From a virus, in IMG/VR virus record IMGVR_UViG_3300025853_000443, positions 1 to 29,805 of that record: DNA of 29,805 bases. One strand, written 5' to 3'. The notes beneath the pieces were generated by a model that ran no database searches, was not told the DNA's origin, and was given only the letters and a program-made list of their open reading frames with translations. Shown here in pieces: positions 6,574 to 13,875 of the stretch (positions are counted from its first letter, which is position 1; each line of letters opens with the position of its first letter). The translations under genes were made by a program, and so were the position numbers.

Positions 6574-6933
6574 TACGATACCAAAGAACTTGAACGGAAA
6601 GCATTAGAAGCCATTACAGAGCATAAGTTGATGTTTATAGAACACGTTGTAGCTTATTTGCCTTGCGCTAAAAAAACCTTTTATGAGCATAATTTACACG
6701 AAAGTAACGCTATAAAAAGGGCAATAGAAGAAAATAGAACAAGCAAGAAGGTAGCACTACTTAATAACTGGATAAAAGAAACGTCTGCTCCTGTATTACA
6801 AATAGCTGCTATGAAAATGATAAGTAGCGATGAAGAAGCTCATAGACTTAATGGTACTAAGCGAGAGATAAAGCACGATACGAAACAAAAGAGTTTCAAA
6901 GTAGAAGTGATTGACAACAATACAGGTAAATAA
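6571..6933 (+). CDS. Terminase small subunit
   Basis: A 120-residue protein directly upstream of, and overlapping by 23 nt, the large terminase gene. It shows the pattern of small terminases in Bacteroidetes phages: an N-terminal helix (KELERKALEAITEHKLMFI), a helix-turn-helix-like segment (VVAYLPCAKKTFYEHNLHESNAIKRAIEEN), a central oligomerisation helix and a basic tail. It binds packaging sites on phage DNA and hands them to the large subunit. It is the first gene after late promoter motif 1. Confidence 0.75.
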   Translation: MYDTKELERKALEAITEHKLMFIEHVVAYLPCAKKTFYEHNLHESNAIKRAIEENRTSKKVALLNNWIKETSAPVLQIAAMKMISSDEEAHRLNGTKREIKHDTKQKSFKVEVIDNNTGK

Positions 6934-8062
6934 AGTATATAACCACCTAACCAACTCTAATAAAAAAATAACATTAGAGATAGGCGGTACAAGAAGCGGT
7001 AAGACCTACAACATACTGCTATGGATTATACTACACTACTGCCAACACAACGATAACAAAACCATTACTATATGTCGTAAGACGTTCCCTGCTGTTAGGG
7101 CAACAGTAATGAGGGACTTTATGGATATACTTAAACGTATGGACTTATACGATGAGCAGTACCATAATAAGTCAAACCACGAATACAAGTTAGATAGCAA
7201 CCTTATAGAGTTTATTAGTTTAGACCAACCACAAAAAGTAAGAGGGCGCAAAAGGGATTTACTGTTCTGTAATGAGATGAACGAGTTAGACTTTGAAGAC
7301 TGGCAGCAGTTGGTATTCAGAACAACAGACAAGATTATAGGCGATTTAAACCCATCAGATGAGTATCATTGGATATGGGAGAAGTTAGAAGCAAGAGAAG
7401 ACGTAGAAACCTATCAGACTACTTATTTAGATAATCCATTTTTAGATGATAGTATAATAAGCGAGATAGAACTACTAAAAGAAACAGATGATACTTATTG
7501 GCGTATATATGGACTTGGGGAAAGGGCAATATCTAAAGCAACTATATTTAAGTACACGGAGATTGATAGCATACCTGACGATGCACAGCTTGTGGCTTAT
7601 GGGATGGACTTTGGATTTAACGACCCTACTACATTTATTGCAACATACAAGAAAGACCATAATCTCTACTTTAAGGAACTGCTATATAGGTCTAAGATGA
7701 CAACAGAGGACATACACCAATACTTAAAAGGTGTTGAGGTAAACGGTATTACATACGCTGATAGTGCAAGACCTGAAATAATAGAACAGCTTAGAAGATA
7801 CGGACACAAAGTAATGAAGTCGTATAAAGGTAGCAACTCTGTATTAGCAGGGATAGACTTACTTAAACGCTACAAACTCCACGTAACAAAGGATAGCGAG
7901 AATATGATAAAAGAATTTAGAAGCTATAAGTGGAAAGAAGATAGAGCAGGTAGAATAACCAACGTACCCGAAGATGCATTTAACCACACACTTGATGCAG
8001 CACGTTACTCTTGTTACTCTATATTAAGTAAGCCTAACTTTGGTAAGTACTACATACATTAA
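6911..8062 (+). CDS. Terminase large subunit (packaging ATPase and nuclease)
   Basis: A 383-residue protein with Walker A GGTRSGKT, Walker B strand LLFCNEMNE, and the RNase H-like nuclease acids in AYGMDFGFNDPT, ITYADSARPEII and FNHTLDAARYS. It cuts concatemeric phage DNA and pumps it into proheads. No ATG is available before the Walker A motif. A stop (TGA) lies at 6908-6910, so the only normal start is TTG at 6911 (the frame continues TTIQVNKVYNHL). This start overlaps the small subunit gene. The length is normal for a compact terminase. Confidence 0.93.
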   Translation: MTTIQVNKVYNHLTNSNKKITLEIGGTRSGKTYNILLWIILHYCQHNDNKTITICRKTFPAVRATVMRDFMDILKRMDLYDEQYHNKSNHEYKLDSNLIEFISLDQPQKVRGRKRDLLFCNEMNELDFEDWQQLVFRTTDKIIGDLNPSDEYHWIWEKLEAREDVETYQTTYLDNPFLDDSIISEIELLKETDDTYWRIYGLGERAISKATIFKYTEIDSIPDDAQLVAYGMDFGFNDPTTFIATYKKDHNLYFKELLYRSKMTTEDIHQYLKGVEVNGITYADSARPEIIEQLRRYGHKVMKSYKGSNSVLAGIDLLKRYKLHVTKDSENMIKEFRSYKWKEDRAGRITNVPEDAFNHTLDAARYSCYSILSKPNFGKYYIH

Positions 8063-8080
8063 AAAAAAACTTTATAAACA

Positions 8081-8111
8081 TTTTGTAAATAAATATATTT
8101 GTGTATATTTG
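8081..8111 (+). promoter_or_regulatory. Host-type promoter (TTTTG - 18 nt - TATATTTG)
   Basis: TTTTG at 8081-8085 and TATATTTG at 8104-8111 match the Bacteroidetes -33/-7 boxes (TTG and TAnnTTTG) with a normal spacer. It lies between the terminase stop and a four-gene cassette that ends in a terminator, so the cassette can be transcribed separately from the late genes. Confidence 0.7.
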
Positions 8112-8131
8112 CTGTATAAATAACAAACATT

Positions 8132-8290
8132 ATGAGAACAGAGTACAAATACAATCCGATTTTAACAGTAGTAAATGGTGGTCAGTTTTATGACGTAGAG
8201 TATAGCGTGTGGAATAAAGCACCTGAAACTGTATCTTTTAGAACCTATGAAGAAGCTAAAACTTTTTTCAATACAATCCCTTTAAGCTAA
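8132..8290 (+). CDS. Small hypothetical protein of the inserted cassette
   Basis: A 52-residue protein starting 20 nt after the -7 box, with the A-rich leader ATAACAAACATT. It looks like a small alpha/beta protein (TVVNGGQFYDVEYSVWNKAPETVSF...YEEAKTFF), similar in shape to small phage host-takeover proteins, but no family is recognised. Confidence 0.6.
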   Translation: MRTEYKYNPILTVVNGGQFYDVEYSVWNKAPETVSFRTYEEAKTFFNTIPLS

Positions 8291-8294
8291 TACT

Positions 8295-8411
8295 ATGAAA
8301 CGTAAGATAGAAAACTTTATATTTGACTTTATCATTTACTTTGCAGCCTTTGGATGGGTTTGCTTATTTTTGCAGATATGCGCTCACGTAGATAAATGGA
8401 TAGGATTATGA
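8295..8411 (+). CDS. Small predicted membrane protein
   Basis: A 38-residue protein with a basic start (MKRKIEN) and one predicted membrane helix (about FIFDFIIYFAAFGWVCLFLQI), then a short polar end. The topology and size fit a small inner-membrane peptide such as a superinfection-exclusion or lysis accessory protein, which is inference. Its stop overlaps the next start (ATGA). Confidence 0.55.
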   Translation: MKRKIENFIFDFIIYFAAFGWVCLFLQICAHVDKWIGL

Positions 8412-8539
8412 ACATTATAGAAATAGGAAACAAGCATTACGAGTACAATGGAGATTTAGAAATAATGAGAGAGGTATATTGGAATGAAACCTTTAAGGAG
8501 TGGACACCTGTACTTTGGGAACAAGAAATGAGGATATGA
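8408..8539 (+). CDS. Small acidic hypothetical protein
   Basis: A 43-residue protein (NIIEIGNKHYEYNGDLEIMREVYWNET...) beginning in the ATGA overlap with the membrane peptide gene and ending in an ATGA overlap with the next gene. Several Trp residues in the C-terminal part. No family recognised. Confidence 0.55.
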   Translation: MNIIEIGNKHYEYNGDLEIMREVYWNETFKEWTPVLWEQEMRI

Positions 8540-8688
8540 AACTACATAAACTACATACAGGCGTTATAATAACACACATCGACATAGGAACAGGGATAAG
8601 CGTAAAAGCAAGGCATCCACAAGACAAAGATTATATTGTGTGGGATTTACTCCACAGAACACAAGAATTTTATAGAGGGCTTTTATAG
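8536..8688 (+). CDS. Small hypothetical protein, last gene of the cassette
   Basis: A 50-residue protein. I chose the start at 8536 because it overlaps the upstream stop as ATGA, like the other junctions of this cassette; a longer frame from 8500 would run 40 nt into the preceding gene. The stop lies within the loop of the terminator hairpin. No family recognised. Confidence 0.55.
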   Translation: MKLHKLHTGVIITHIDIGTGISVKARHPQDKDYIVWDLLHRTQEFYRGLL

Positions 8689-8699
8689 CCCTTTTTTTT
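8674..8699 (+). terminator. Rho-independent terminator after the four-gene cassette
   Basis: AGAGGGC (8674-8680) pairs with GCCCTTTT (8688-8695) across a short T/A loop and is followed by a T run to 8699. The hairpin overlaps the stop of the last cassette gene. Late promoter motif 2 begins 6 nt further on. Confidence 0.8.
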
Positions 8700-8704
8700 G
8701 TTTC

Positions 8705-8738
8705 TAAAAACTTCGTATATATACGTTATATTTATATG
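8705..8738 (+). promoter_or_regulatory. Putative phage late promoter 2 (TAAAA - 14 nt - CGTTATATTTATATG)
   Basis: TAAAA at 8705-8709, then 14 nt, then CGTTATATTTATATG (8724-8738) ending in the start codon at 8736. It sits directly after a terminator, where a new promoter is needed for the tail genes. This position is strong support that the motif is a promoter. Confidence 0.65.
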
Positions 8739-9377
8739 AAGTATGCACTAAACGTACCAACAAATCTAAATGACATTACATTAGGGCAATATCAGCAGTA
8801 TCTTAAATTACCCGAAGGACTGACTGAAAACCAAATAGCCCTAAAGATGATTACTATATTTTGCAATGTACCCGATAAGATTGCAAGGCACATTAAAGCA
8901 TCTGACATACAAACGATAGTTACAAAGCTATCTAAGATGTTTGAAGGCACTCCACCACTAAAAAGACGTTTTAAAATAGGCAACGTAGAGTATGGGTTTA
9001 TACCTAATCTTGATGAGATGAGTTTTGGGGAATATATAGACCTTGACACATACTTAGGCGATTGGGATAACATAGAACGTGCAATGGCGGTACTTTACAG
9101 ACCGATTAAGGGCAAATATGATACTTTGTATAACATAGAAGAATACGAAGTAAAAGATGCAACCGTATATAAGAATATGCCTTTAGATGCCGTACTTGGT
9201 TCTATTGTTTTTTTTTACAATTTAGGGAACGAGTTATGTCAGACTATGATAGCCTATTCACACAATCAGGGGGACTTACAGCAGAAAGCAACTTTGGAGC
9301 AAAATGGGGTTGGTATCAATCAATATACGGATTGGCTAACGGAGATATTACAAGATTTGAAAATATCACTAAATTAG
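8736..9377 (+). CDS. Tail assembly chaperone, G-like (short form)
   Basis: A 213-residue protein without enzyme motifs, mostly alpha helical. It overlaps the next frame (9236-9460) by 142 nt, and a run of nine T residues (9208-9216) lies just before the overlap. That is the layout of the lambda G/G-T tail chaperone pair, where a -1 slip on the run adds a second domain. It ends in ...INQYTDWLTEILQDLKISLN, which resembles the ends of such proteins in related phages. An alternative is that the run contains a sequencing error and the two frames form one gene. It is the first gene after a terminator and late promoter motif 2. Confidence 0.6.
   Translation: MKYALNVPTNLNDITLGQYQQYLKLPEGLTENQIALKMITIFCNVPDKIARHIKASDIQTIVTKLSKMFEGTPPLKRRFKIGNVEYGFIPNLDEMSFGEYIDLDTYLGDWDNIERAMAVLYRPIKGKYDTLYNIEEYEVKDATVYKNMPLDAVLGSIVFFYNLGNELCQTMIAYSHNQGDLQQKATLEQNGVGINQYTDWLTEILQDLKISLN
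9209..9215 (+). promoter_or_regulatory. Candidate -1 ribosomal frameshift site (T TTT TTT)
   Basis: Within the run T9 (9208-9216), the upstream frame reads GTT TTT TTT TAC. A slip of one base back gives T-TTT-TTT then TTA CAA TTT AGG, which leads into the frame of the 9236-9460 gene. That frame is open from 9173, with no stop between the run and the ATG at 9236. The predicted fusion is 160 + 81 = 241 residues. No obvious pseudoknot was found by eye. Confidence 0.55.
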
Positions 9378-9460
9378 GTGTACACGATTGTTTGTATGCG
9401 TTGGAGTTTATGAAAGAGAAAAACGAGTTAGAAGCGAAAAGAATTAAAAATGGCAAATAA
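9236..9460 (+). CDS. Tail assembly chaperone T-like domain (probably made as a frameshift fusion)
   Basis: The 74-residue frame contains SNFGAKWGWYQSIYGLANGDITRFENITKL, a segment I recognise from tail-assembly-type proteins of Bacteroidetes phages, followed by a basic helix (FMKEKNELEAKRIKNGK). An ATG exists at 9236, but 142 nt overlap with the previous gene and the open frame back to the T9 run suggest it is mainly made as the C-terminal part of a frameshift product. It overlaps the next gene start by 11 nt. Confidence 0.6.
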   Translation: MSDYDSLFTQSGGLTAESNFGAKWGWYQSIYGLANGDITRFENITKLGVHDCLYALEFMKEKNELEAKRIKNGK

Positions 9461-9920
9461 AGGAGTAAGAGGTTTTTACCTTATAACACAAACAATAAAA
9501 GACCAACTGTTACTTGATGAAAATGTAAATACAGTAACAACAGGCGACTTAACAGAAATAGATTTGTCTAAACAAACCATATTCCCACTATCACACCTAA
9601 TCATAAATAGCGTAACCGTACAGGAACAAGTACTTAATATAAACATTAGTTTACTATCTATGGATATTGTAGATGTAAGCAAAGATGAGGTTACGGATAT
9701 ATTTGTAGGCAATGATAACGAGCAAGATGTACTCAACACACAATTAGCAGTACAGAATAAGCTATTTGGTTTACTAAGACAGGGAACACTATACAACGAT
9801 AACTACCAATTAGTAGGCGACCCAAGCTGTGAGCCATTTTACGATAGGTTTGAAAACGAATTAGCAGGATGGTCTGCAACCTTTGACATACAAATACCAA
9901 ACGATATTTACTTATGTTAG
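9450..9920 (+). CDS. Tail terminator/completion-like protein
   Basis: A 156-residue protein, with an alpha/beta pattern like small tail-terminator or neck proteins: GFYLITQTIKDQLLLDENVNTVTTGDL at the N-terminus, VLNINISLLSMDIVD and AVQNKLFGLLRQG in the middle, and a terminal WSATFDIQIPNDIYLC strand. No exact family assigned; position between a chaperone pair and a gp10-like gene points to the tail end. It starts inside the end of the previous gene and its end overlaps the next by 7 nt. Confidence 0.5.
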   Translation: MANKGVRGFYLITQTIKDQLLLDENVNTVTTGDLTEIDLSKQTIFPLSHLIINSVTVQEQVLNINISLLSMDIVDVSKDEVTDIFVGNDNEQDVLNTQLAVQNKLFGLLRQGTLYNDNYQLVGDPSCEPFYDRFENELAGWSATFDIQIPNDIYLC

Positions 9921-10420
9921 ACAACACAGAGGACATATTAAAAGGGTTTGCCAAGCGTGTTATACAGCAGTCAAGAACACGTTTAACAAAGGGTAAGAAG
10001 AATAGTAGTAACGAACTATACAATAGTTTAAGATACGACCTTAAAACTTCTGCAAATGCCTTTATCCTAAACTTCTTTATGAAGGATTACGGTATATACC
10101 AAGACAAAGGTGTAAGTGGCACTAAAAAGAAGTATAAAACGCCCTTTAGTTATAGGGATAAGATGCCACCACCAAAAGCATTGGATAAATGGTTAGTTAG
10201 AAAAAACATTAAAGGAGTAAGAAACGCACAAGGGCAATTTATAAAGAGAAAGAGTTTACAATACCTTATAGCACGTAGCATATTTAGAAAGGGTATAAAA
10301 CCGAGCAATTTCTTTACAAAGAGTTTTGAACAAGCATTTGACAAACTACCAAAAGAGTTAGTGGATGCGTATAAATTAGATTTAGAAGAATTTTTAACAT
10401 CAGCAACAAGTGGCAACTAA
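9914..10420 (+). CDS. HK97 gp10-like tail completion protein
   Basis: A 168-residue basic protein. It has an N-terminal helix (ILKGFAKRVIQQSRTRLTKGKKNSSNELYNSLRYDLK), a central element YGIYQDKGVSGTKKKY found in gp10-like joining proteins, and the KMPPPKALDKWLV loop, ending with a helix. These proteins help join the tail to the head or finish the tail end. It overlaps the previous gene by 7 nt and the next by 11 nt. Confidence 0.55.
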   Translation: MLDNTEDILKGFAKRVIQQSRTRLTKGKKNSSNELYNSLRYDLKTSANAFILNFFMKDYGIYQDKGVSGTKKKYKTPFSYRDKMPPPKALDKWLVRKNIKGVRNAQGQFIKRKSLQYLIARSIFRKGIKPSNFFTKSFEQAFDKLPKELVDAYKLDLEEFLTSATSGN

Positions 10421-11561
10421 AATAAACGTAAGAAGCCCTTTTTATATAAAGGTTACACCATCTGCAAACACGATAACAAGTGTTCAGTTGGAATTATATA
10501 TTTATACAGGTGTAAAACTTACACCACCAACATCAAGCGAATTAAGATACACAATAACTAAAACACCAATAGGAAGTAACAATTATGTAGTATTTGAGAT
10601 TAGCGAACTTGTAAGGGACTATTTAGATATTGAGTTTGACGGAGAATACGACAGCCAAACAGTTTGGGCAAGACCTGATTTTACTATAACTACAACAGGT
10701 GGAACTGAAAACCCTGCTGAAATTGATTATATAGCTTTTGACGGTTATGGTTATTTTGAAGATGGCATCAATCCTGAACTTAGCAGAACGTACCTACAAA
10801 GTAATAACAAGATATTCAGACTTGACGACCAAAATGTAAGAGTGCCTGTATTTACAGAAGACACAGATAGTGTTTCTTTTTTATACAAAGGAGAAGTTAA
10901 AAGAGTACAGGCAGTAAGTAGCTCCACCAATACTAACGGACAAATAGACTACATCACAGTATCAGGAAGCGATAATACAGACACATACAAAGAACGTGTA
11001 TTAGCAGACGGTGGTACATTTGAGGATAACAGCCTTTTAGATGCGTTTTTAGACAGTATTGATGTAGGATTGGTAGATGAACTATATATAAACTCCGATA
11101 GTGGCACAGAAGTGCTTAAAATAGTTACAGAGCCTTGTACTAAGTATGAGCCAATAAAAATAACCTTTGTAAATAAGTTTGGAGCATTACAGGATATTTG
11201 GTTTAGCCTTAAAAGCACAGAAAGCCTAAATACAACAGGCGAAACGTATAAGGCAAACGTAGTGGACTTTGGAACGCTAACATACGCAACATACAAGCCA
11301 CAAGTAGCACAGTACAATAAATTAGGAAAAGAAAGCATTACACTAAACACTAACTATTTAAGTGAAGATTACAACGAAGTAATTAAACAGCTTATGATGA
11401 GTGAACAAGTATGGCTTACCAAACTAACAGACACAGAATTAGTATTGGCTGTTATTCCTAAGACACAAAGCGTAACATACAAAACAAGCCTAAACGATAG
11501 ACTTGTACAATACACCATTGACTTTGAGTATGCCTTTGATAAAATTAACACGGTAAGATAG
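10410..11561 (+). CDS. Tail structural protein (beta-rich)
   Basis: A 383-residue protein, beta-strand rich, with no enzyme motif. It starts at GTG (10410), overlapping the upstream stop by 11 nt; the frame then reads ATKINVRSPFYIKVTP. The pattern (NVRSPFYIKV..., repeated I-T-V-T strands, a long extended C-terminus) is typical of tail or distal-tail proteins in Bacteroidetes phages. Its place just before the large tail-tip gene fits. It ends in TAGTG overlapping the next start. Confidence 0.5.
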   Translation: MATKINVRSPFYIKVTPSANTITSVQLELYIYTGVKLTPPTSSELRYTITKTPIGSNNYVVFEISELVRDYLDIEFDGEYDSQTVWARPDFTITTTGGTENPAEIDYIAFDGYGYFEDGINPELSRTYLQSNNKIFRLDDQNVRVPVFTEDTDSVSFLYKGEVKRVQAVSSSTNTNGQIDYITVSGSDNTDTYKERVLADGGTFEDNSLLDAFLDSIDVGLVDELYINSDSGTEVLKIVTEPCTKYEPIKITFVNKFGALQDIWFSLKSTESLNTTGETYKANVVDFGTLTYATYKPQVAQYNKLGKESITLNTNYLSEDYNEVIKQLMMSEQVWLTKLTDTELVLAVIPKTQSVTYKTSLNDRLVQYTIDFEYAFDKINTVR

Positions 11562-13732
11562 TGGTTATACAATTATACATAGAAGGACAAAGGCTAGAAC
11601 TTTTTAAGGATGAAAGTGTTACAATAACAGACAGCATCCAAAATGTAAAAGATATAGGTTCTATATTTACAGCCTTTAGTCAATCTTTTAATGTACCAGC
11701 GAGTAAGACTAATAATAAAATTTTTAAGCATTATTATAATTACGATATTGACATTGCGTTTTCTTTTAATGCTAATGATTTAGTATCAGCAACAATTGAA
11801 TTAAATAGTTTAACTTTTAGAAAAGGTTTTATAGGACTTGATGGTGTTACATTAAAAAACAATAAAGCGCACTCGTATAAGATTACATTCTTTGGAGAAA
11901 CAGTAGATTTAAAAACAAAACTAAAAGAAACTAAACTAAGTACAGTATTTCAAGGTGTTACTACTTATGACCACGAGTACGGAGTATCAACTGTAAAAAC
12001 AGGATTAGAAAGTAGTTTAGCAAGTGGAGCAATACGCTATCCCTTAATATCACATACTGAAAGATTATTTTTTGATAGCGGTACACATACTGCTGATGAC
12101 CGTAATTTACATTATGATACAGGAGGTGGAGGTAGTGGTTCACATAATCACGGGATAAGATATAATGATATTAAACCCGCTATTAAATTAAGTACTATTG
12201 TAGACGAGATAGAAAGCTATACAGGCTTGACTTTTACAAGTGGAGCAAGTGATGACTTTTTTGACGAAACTAATAATCCTTTATGGGGTACTTTATATTT
12301 GTGGTTAAGTAGAGTAAAAGGCGCACTAGGCTTAAATGTAACAGGTACAGCAGTTGTAGATATGCCAATTACAGGCTTTGATTTTTCTAGTGCAAGTCCT
12401 AATCAATGGACACCTGCCTTACAGGGTGGCAATCCAGCTGTATCTCCTTATTCTTCAATGACAATTTTATCAGGCAGTCAAACAGAGGGTATATGGACTA
12501 TAAGACCACAAGCTAGTTTTTTAGGTAGCCCATCATATCAATACTACACTACTTTTATATTAACAAGTACATCACAATACACAATGATTATTGAAGATGT
12601 TACAAGCACACCGTTTACAGTAGCCTCAATAACAGGAACAGGTACACTTTCATTAATTAATGTATTTGTAGGTACAAGCAATCCTTATGGTCAAATAAGA
12701 AAAATAAGATACAGGGTAACAAGTGAAGACCCTGCTATAACATTTACACCTACAATAAATTTTAGGTATCAAGTATTTAGTGGGGGTACTGTTACAAATT
12801 ACGATACACAAATTACAGGTAGCGCAATAGAGCCTAACGGTGCTGTTAGTAATATAGTAGTATCAGACCAAATGCCTGATTTAAAAGTTATTGATTTTCT
12901 TACTGGCTTATTTAAGATGTTTAACCTTACAGCCTTCGTACAAGACGATGGTAAGATTAAGGTAATGACGTTAGATAATTTTTATAGCGCAGGAAATTCT
13001 TACGATGTAAGCGAATTTATAGACGTAAATGAAAGCAATGTAAATTTTGCCATACCTTACCAAGAGATAGCCTTTAGATTTAAAAAACCAAATACATTTT
13101 TAGGTATAAACTTTAGTGAGATTAACAACAAAGTTTTTGCCGACTTAGAAAGTACAACAGCATCTAATCCAGATGTACAAACAACAAATAGAGGTGGTAA
13201 GTATGTAGTGCAATTGCCTTTTGGTAAAATGATTTACGAAAGACTTAATGATTTGGCTAATAATAGTCAAAGTTTAATGCAATACGGTTACTGTACTGAT
13301 AAAGACCAAAACCCAATAAACATAGACCCCCTTATTTTAAATATAACAAATGAAACTTTAACAGTAGGGAATTATTTAAGTTTTTACAATGGCATAAGTA
13401 CAGGCACAGCAGCAGGATTAACTACATATAATAGACCATCTAATACGTATGGTACAAGTCAATCTTTAAATTTTGGTGAAGAAGTTGATGAGTATACTGG
13501 TTTAGTAGAAGATGATAGCTTATTTGAAAACTATTATAAAAATTATATTGTAGATACTTTTAATGCTAAAAGAAGGCTAGTAAAAGTAAAAGCATATTTG
13601 CCATTAAGGATATTATTAAACTATAAGCTTAATGATGTATTTATTATAAATGGTAGGGAGTATATTATAAACAGCGTAAACACAAACCTACTAACAGGCG
13701 AAAGCAACTTAGAATTATTAAACATAGTATAA
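11561..13732 (+). CDS. Large tail-tip/baseplate-type protein
   Basis: A 723-residue protein with a GTG start overlapping the previous stop by one base. The N-terminal region (QLYIEGQRLELFKDESVTITDSIQNVKDIGSIFTAFSQSFNVPAS) and the C-terminal region (MPDLKVIDFLTGLFKMFNLTAFVQDDGKIKV..., then RLVKVKAYLPLRILLNYKLNDVFIINGREYIINSVNTNLLTGESNLELL) resemble tail-hub/distal tail proteins that bind the baseplate. A glycine-rich loop (GGGGSGSHNHG) separates two structural regions, and the middle part (about 270-420) looks like an inserted beta domain. Long size and position before the tape measure support a tail-tip role. Exact family not assigned. Confidence 0.6.
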   Translation: MVIQLYIEGQRLELFKDESVTITDSIQNVKDIGSIFTAFSQSFNVPASKTNNKIFKHYYNYDIDIAFSFNANDLVSATIELNSLTFRKGFIGLDGVTLKNNKAHSYKITFFGETVDLKTKLKETKLSTVFQGVTTYDHEYGVSTVKTGLESSLASGAIRYPLISHTERLFFDSGTHTADDRNLHYDTGGGGSGSHNHGIRYNDIKPAIKLSTIVDEIESYTGLTFTSGASDDFFDETNNPLWGTLYLWLSRVKGALGLNVTGTAVVDMPITGFDFSSASPNQWTPALQGGNPAVSPYSSMTILSGSQTEGIWTIRPQASFLGSPSYQYYTTFILTSTSQYTMIIEDVTSTPFTVASITGTGTLSLINVFVGTSNPYGQIRKIRYRVTSEDPAITFTPTINFRYQVFSGGTVTNYDTQITGSAIEPNGAVSNIVVSDQMPDLKVIDFLTGLFKMFNLTAFVQDDGKIKVMTLDNFYSAGNSYDVSEFIDVNESNVNFAIPYQEIAFRFKKPNTFLGINFSEINNKVFADLESTTASNPDVQTTNRGGKYVVQLPFGKMIYERLNDLANNSQSLMQYGYCTDKDQNPINIDPLILNITNETLTVGNYLSFYNGISTGTAAGLTTYNRPSNTYGTSQSLNFGEEVDEYTGLVEDDSLFENYYKNYIVDTFNAKRRLVKVKAYLPLRILLNYKLNDVFIINGREYIINSVNTNLLTGESNLELLNIV

Positions 13733-13875
13733 TGCTACAAAATATATTAGAGTTATTGAAGTACGCAAATGGCGAAACAGAAAACATACGCATAGCACAA
13801 GGTAAGTATGAATTACCAAGTGGGTTTATGGGTGCAGGTAAAAAGATTAAAAGAGAAGCGGGATGGAAAAAATAG
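13732..13875 (+). CDS. Small conserved protein before the tape measure
   Basis: A 47-residue basic protein (ENIRIAQGKYELPSGFMGAGKKIKREAGWKK) of a type I recall from Bacteroidetes-phage tail regions. It starts in the TAATG overlap with the tail-tip stop. Its last 13 nt overlap the tape measure start in the -1 frame at an A6 stretch. Function unknown; a tail assembly role is possible. Confidence 0.65.
   Translation: MLQNILELLKYANGETENIRIAQGKYELPSGFMGAGKKIKREAGWKK

Noticed and set aside
8562-8570. Extra CGTTATAAT match
   Set aside because: It is inside a cassette gene, has no TAAAA box at 13-14 nt and is not followed by an ATG.
8500-8688. 62-residue version of the last cassette gene
   Set aside because: It would run 40 nt into the preceding gene; the start at 8536 makes an ATGA junction like the others in this cassette.
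9693-9703. TATATTTG match inside the tail terminator-like gene (another near 26903)
   Set aside because: They are inside coding sequence without a -33 partner or a suitably placed downstream gene; expected by chance in this composition.
12121-12162. HNH-like residues (SHNHG) in the large tail protein
   Set aside because: They lie in a glycine-rich loop without the flanking Asn/His pattern of an HNH nuclease; chance wording.
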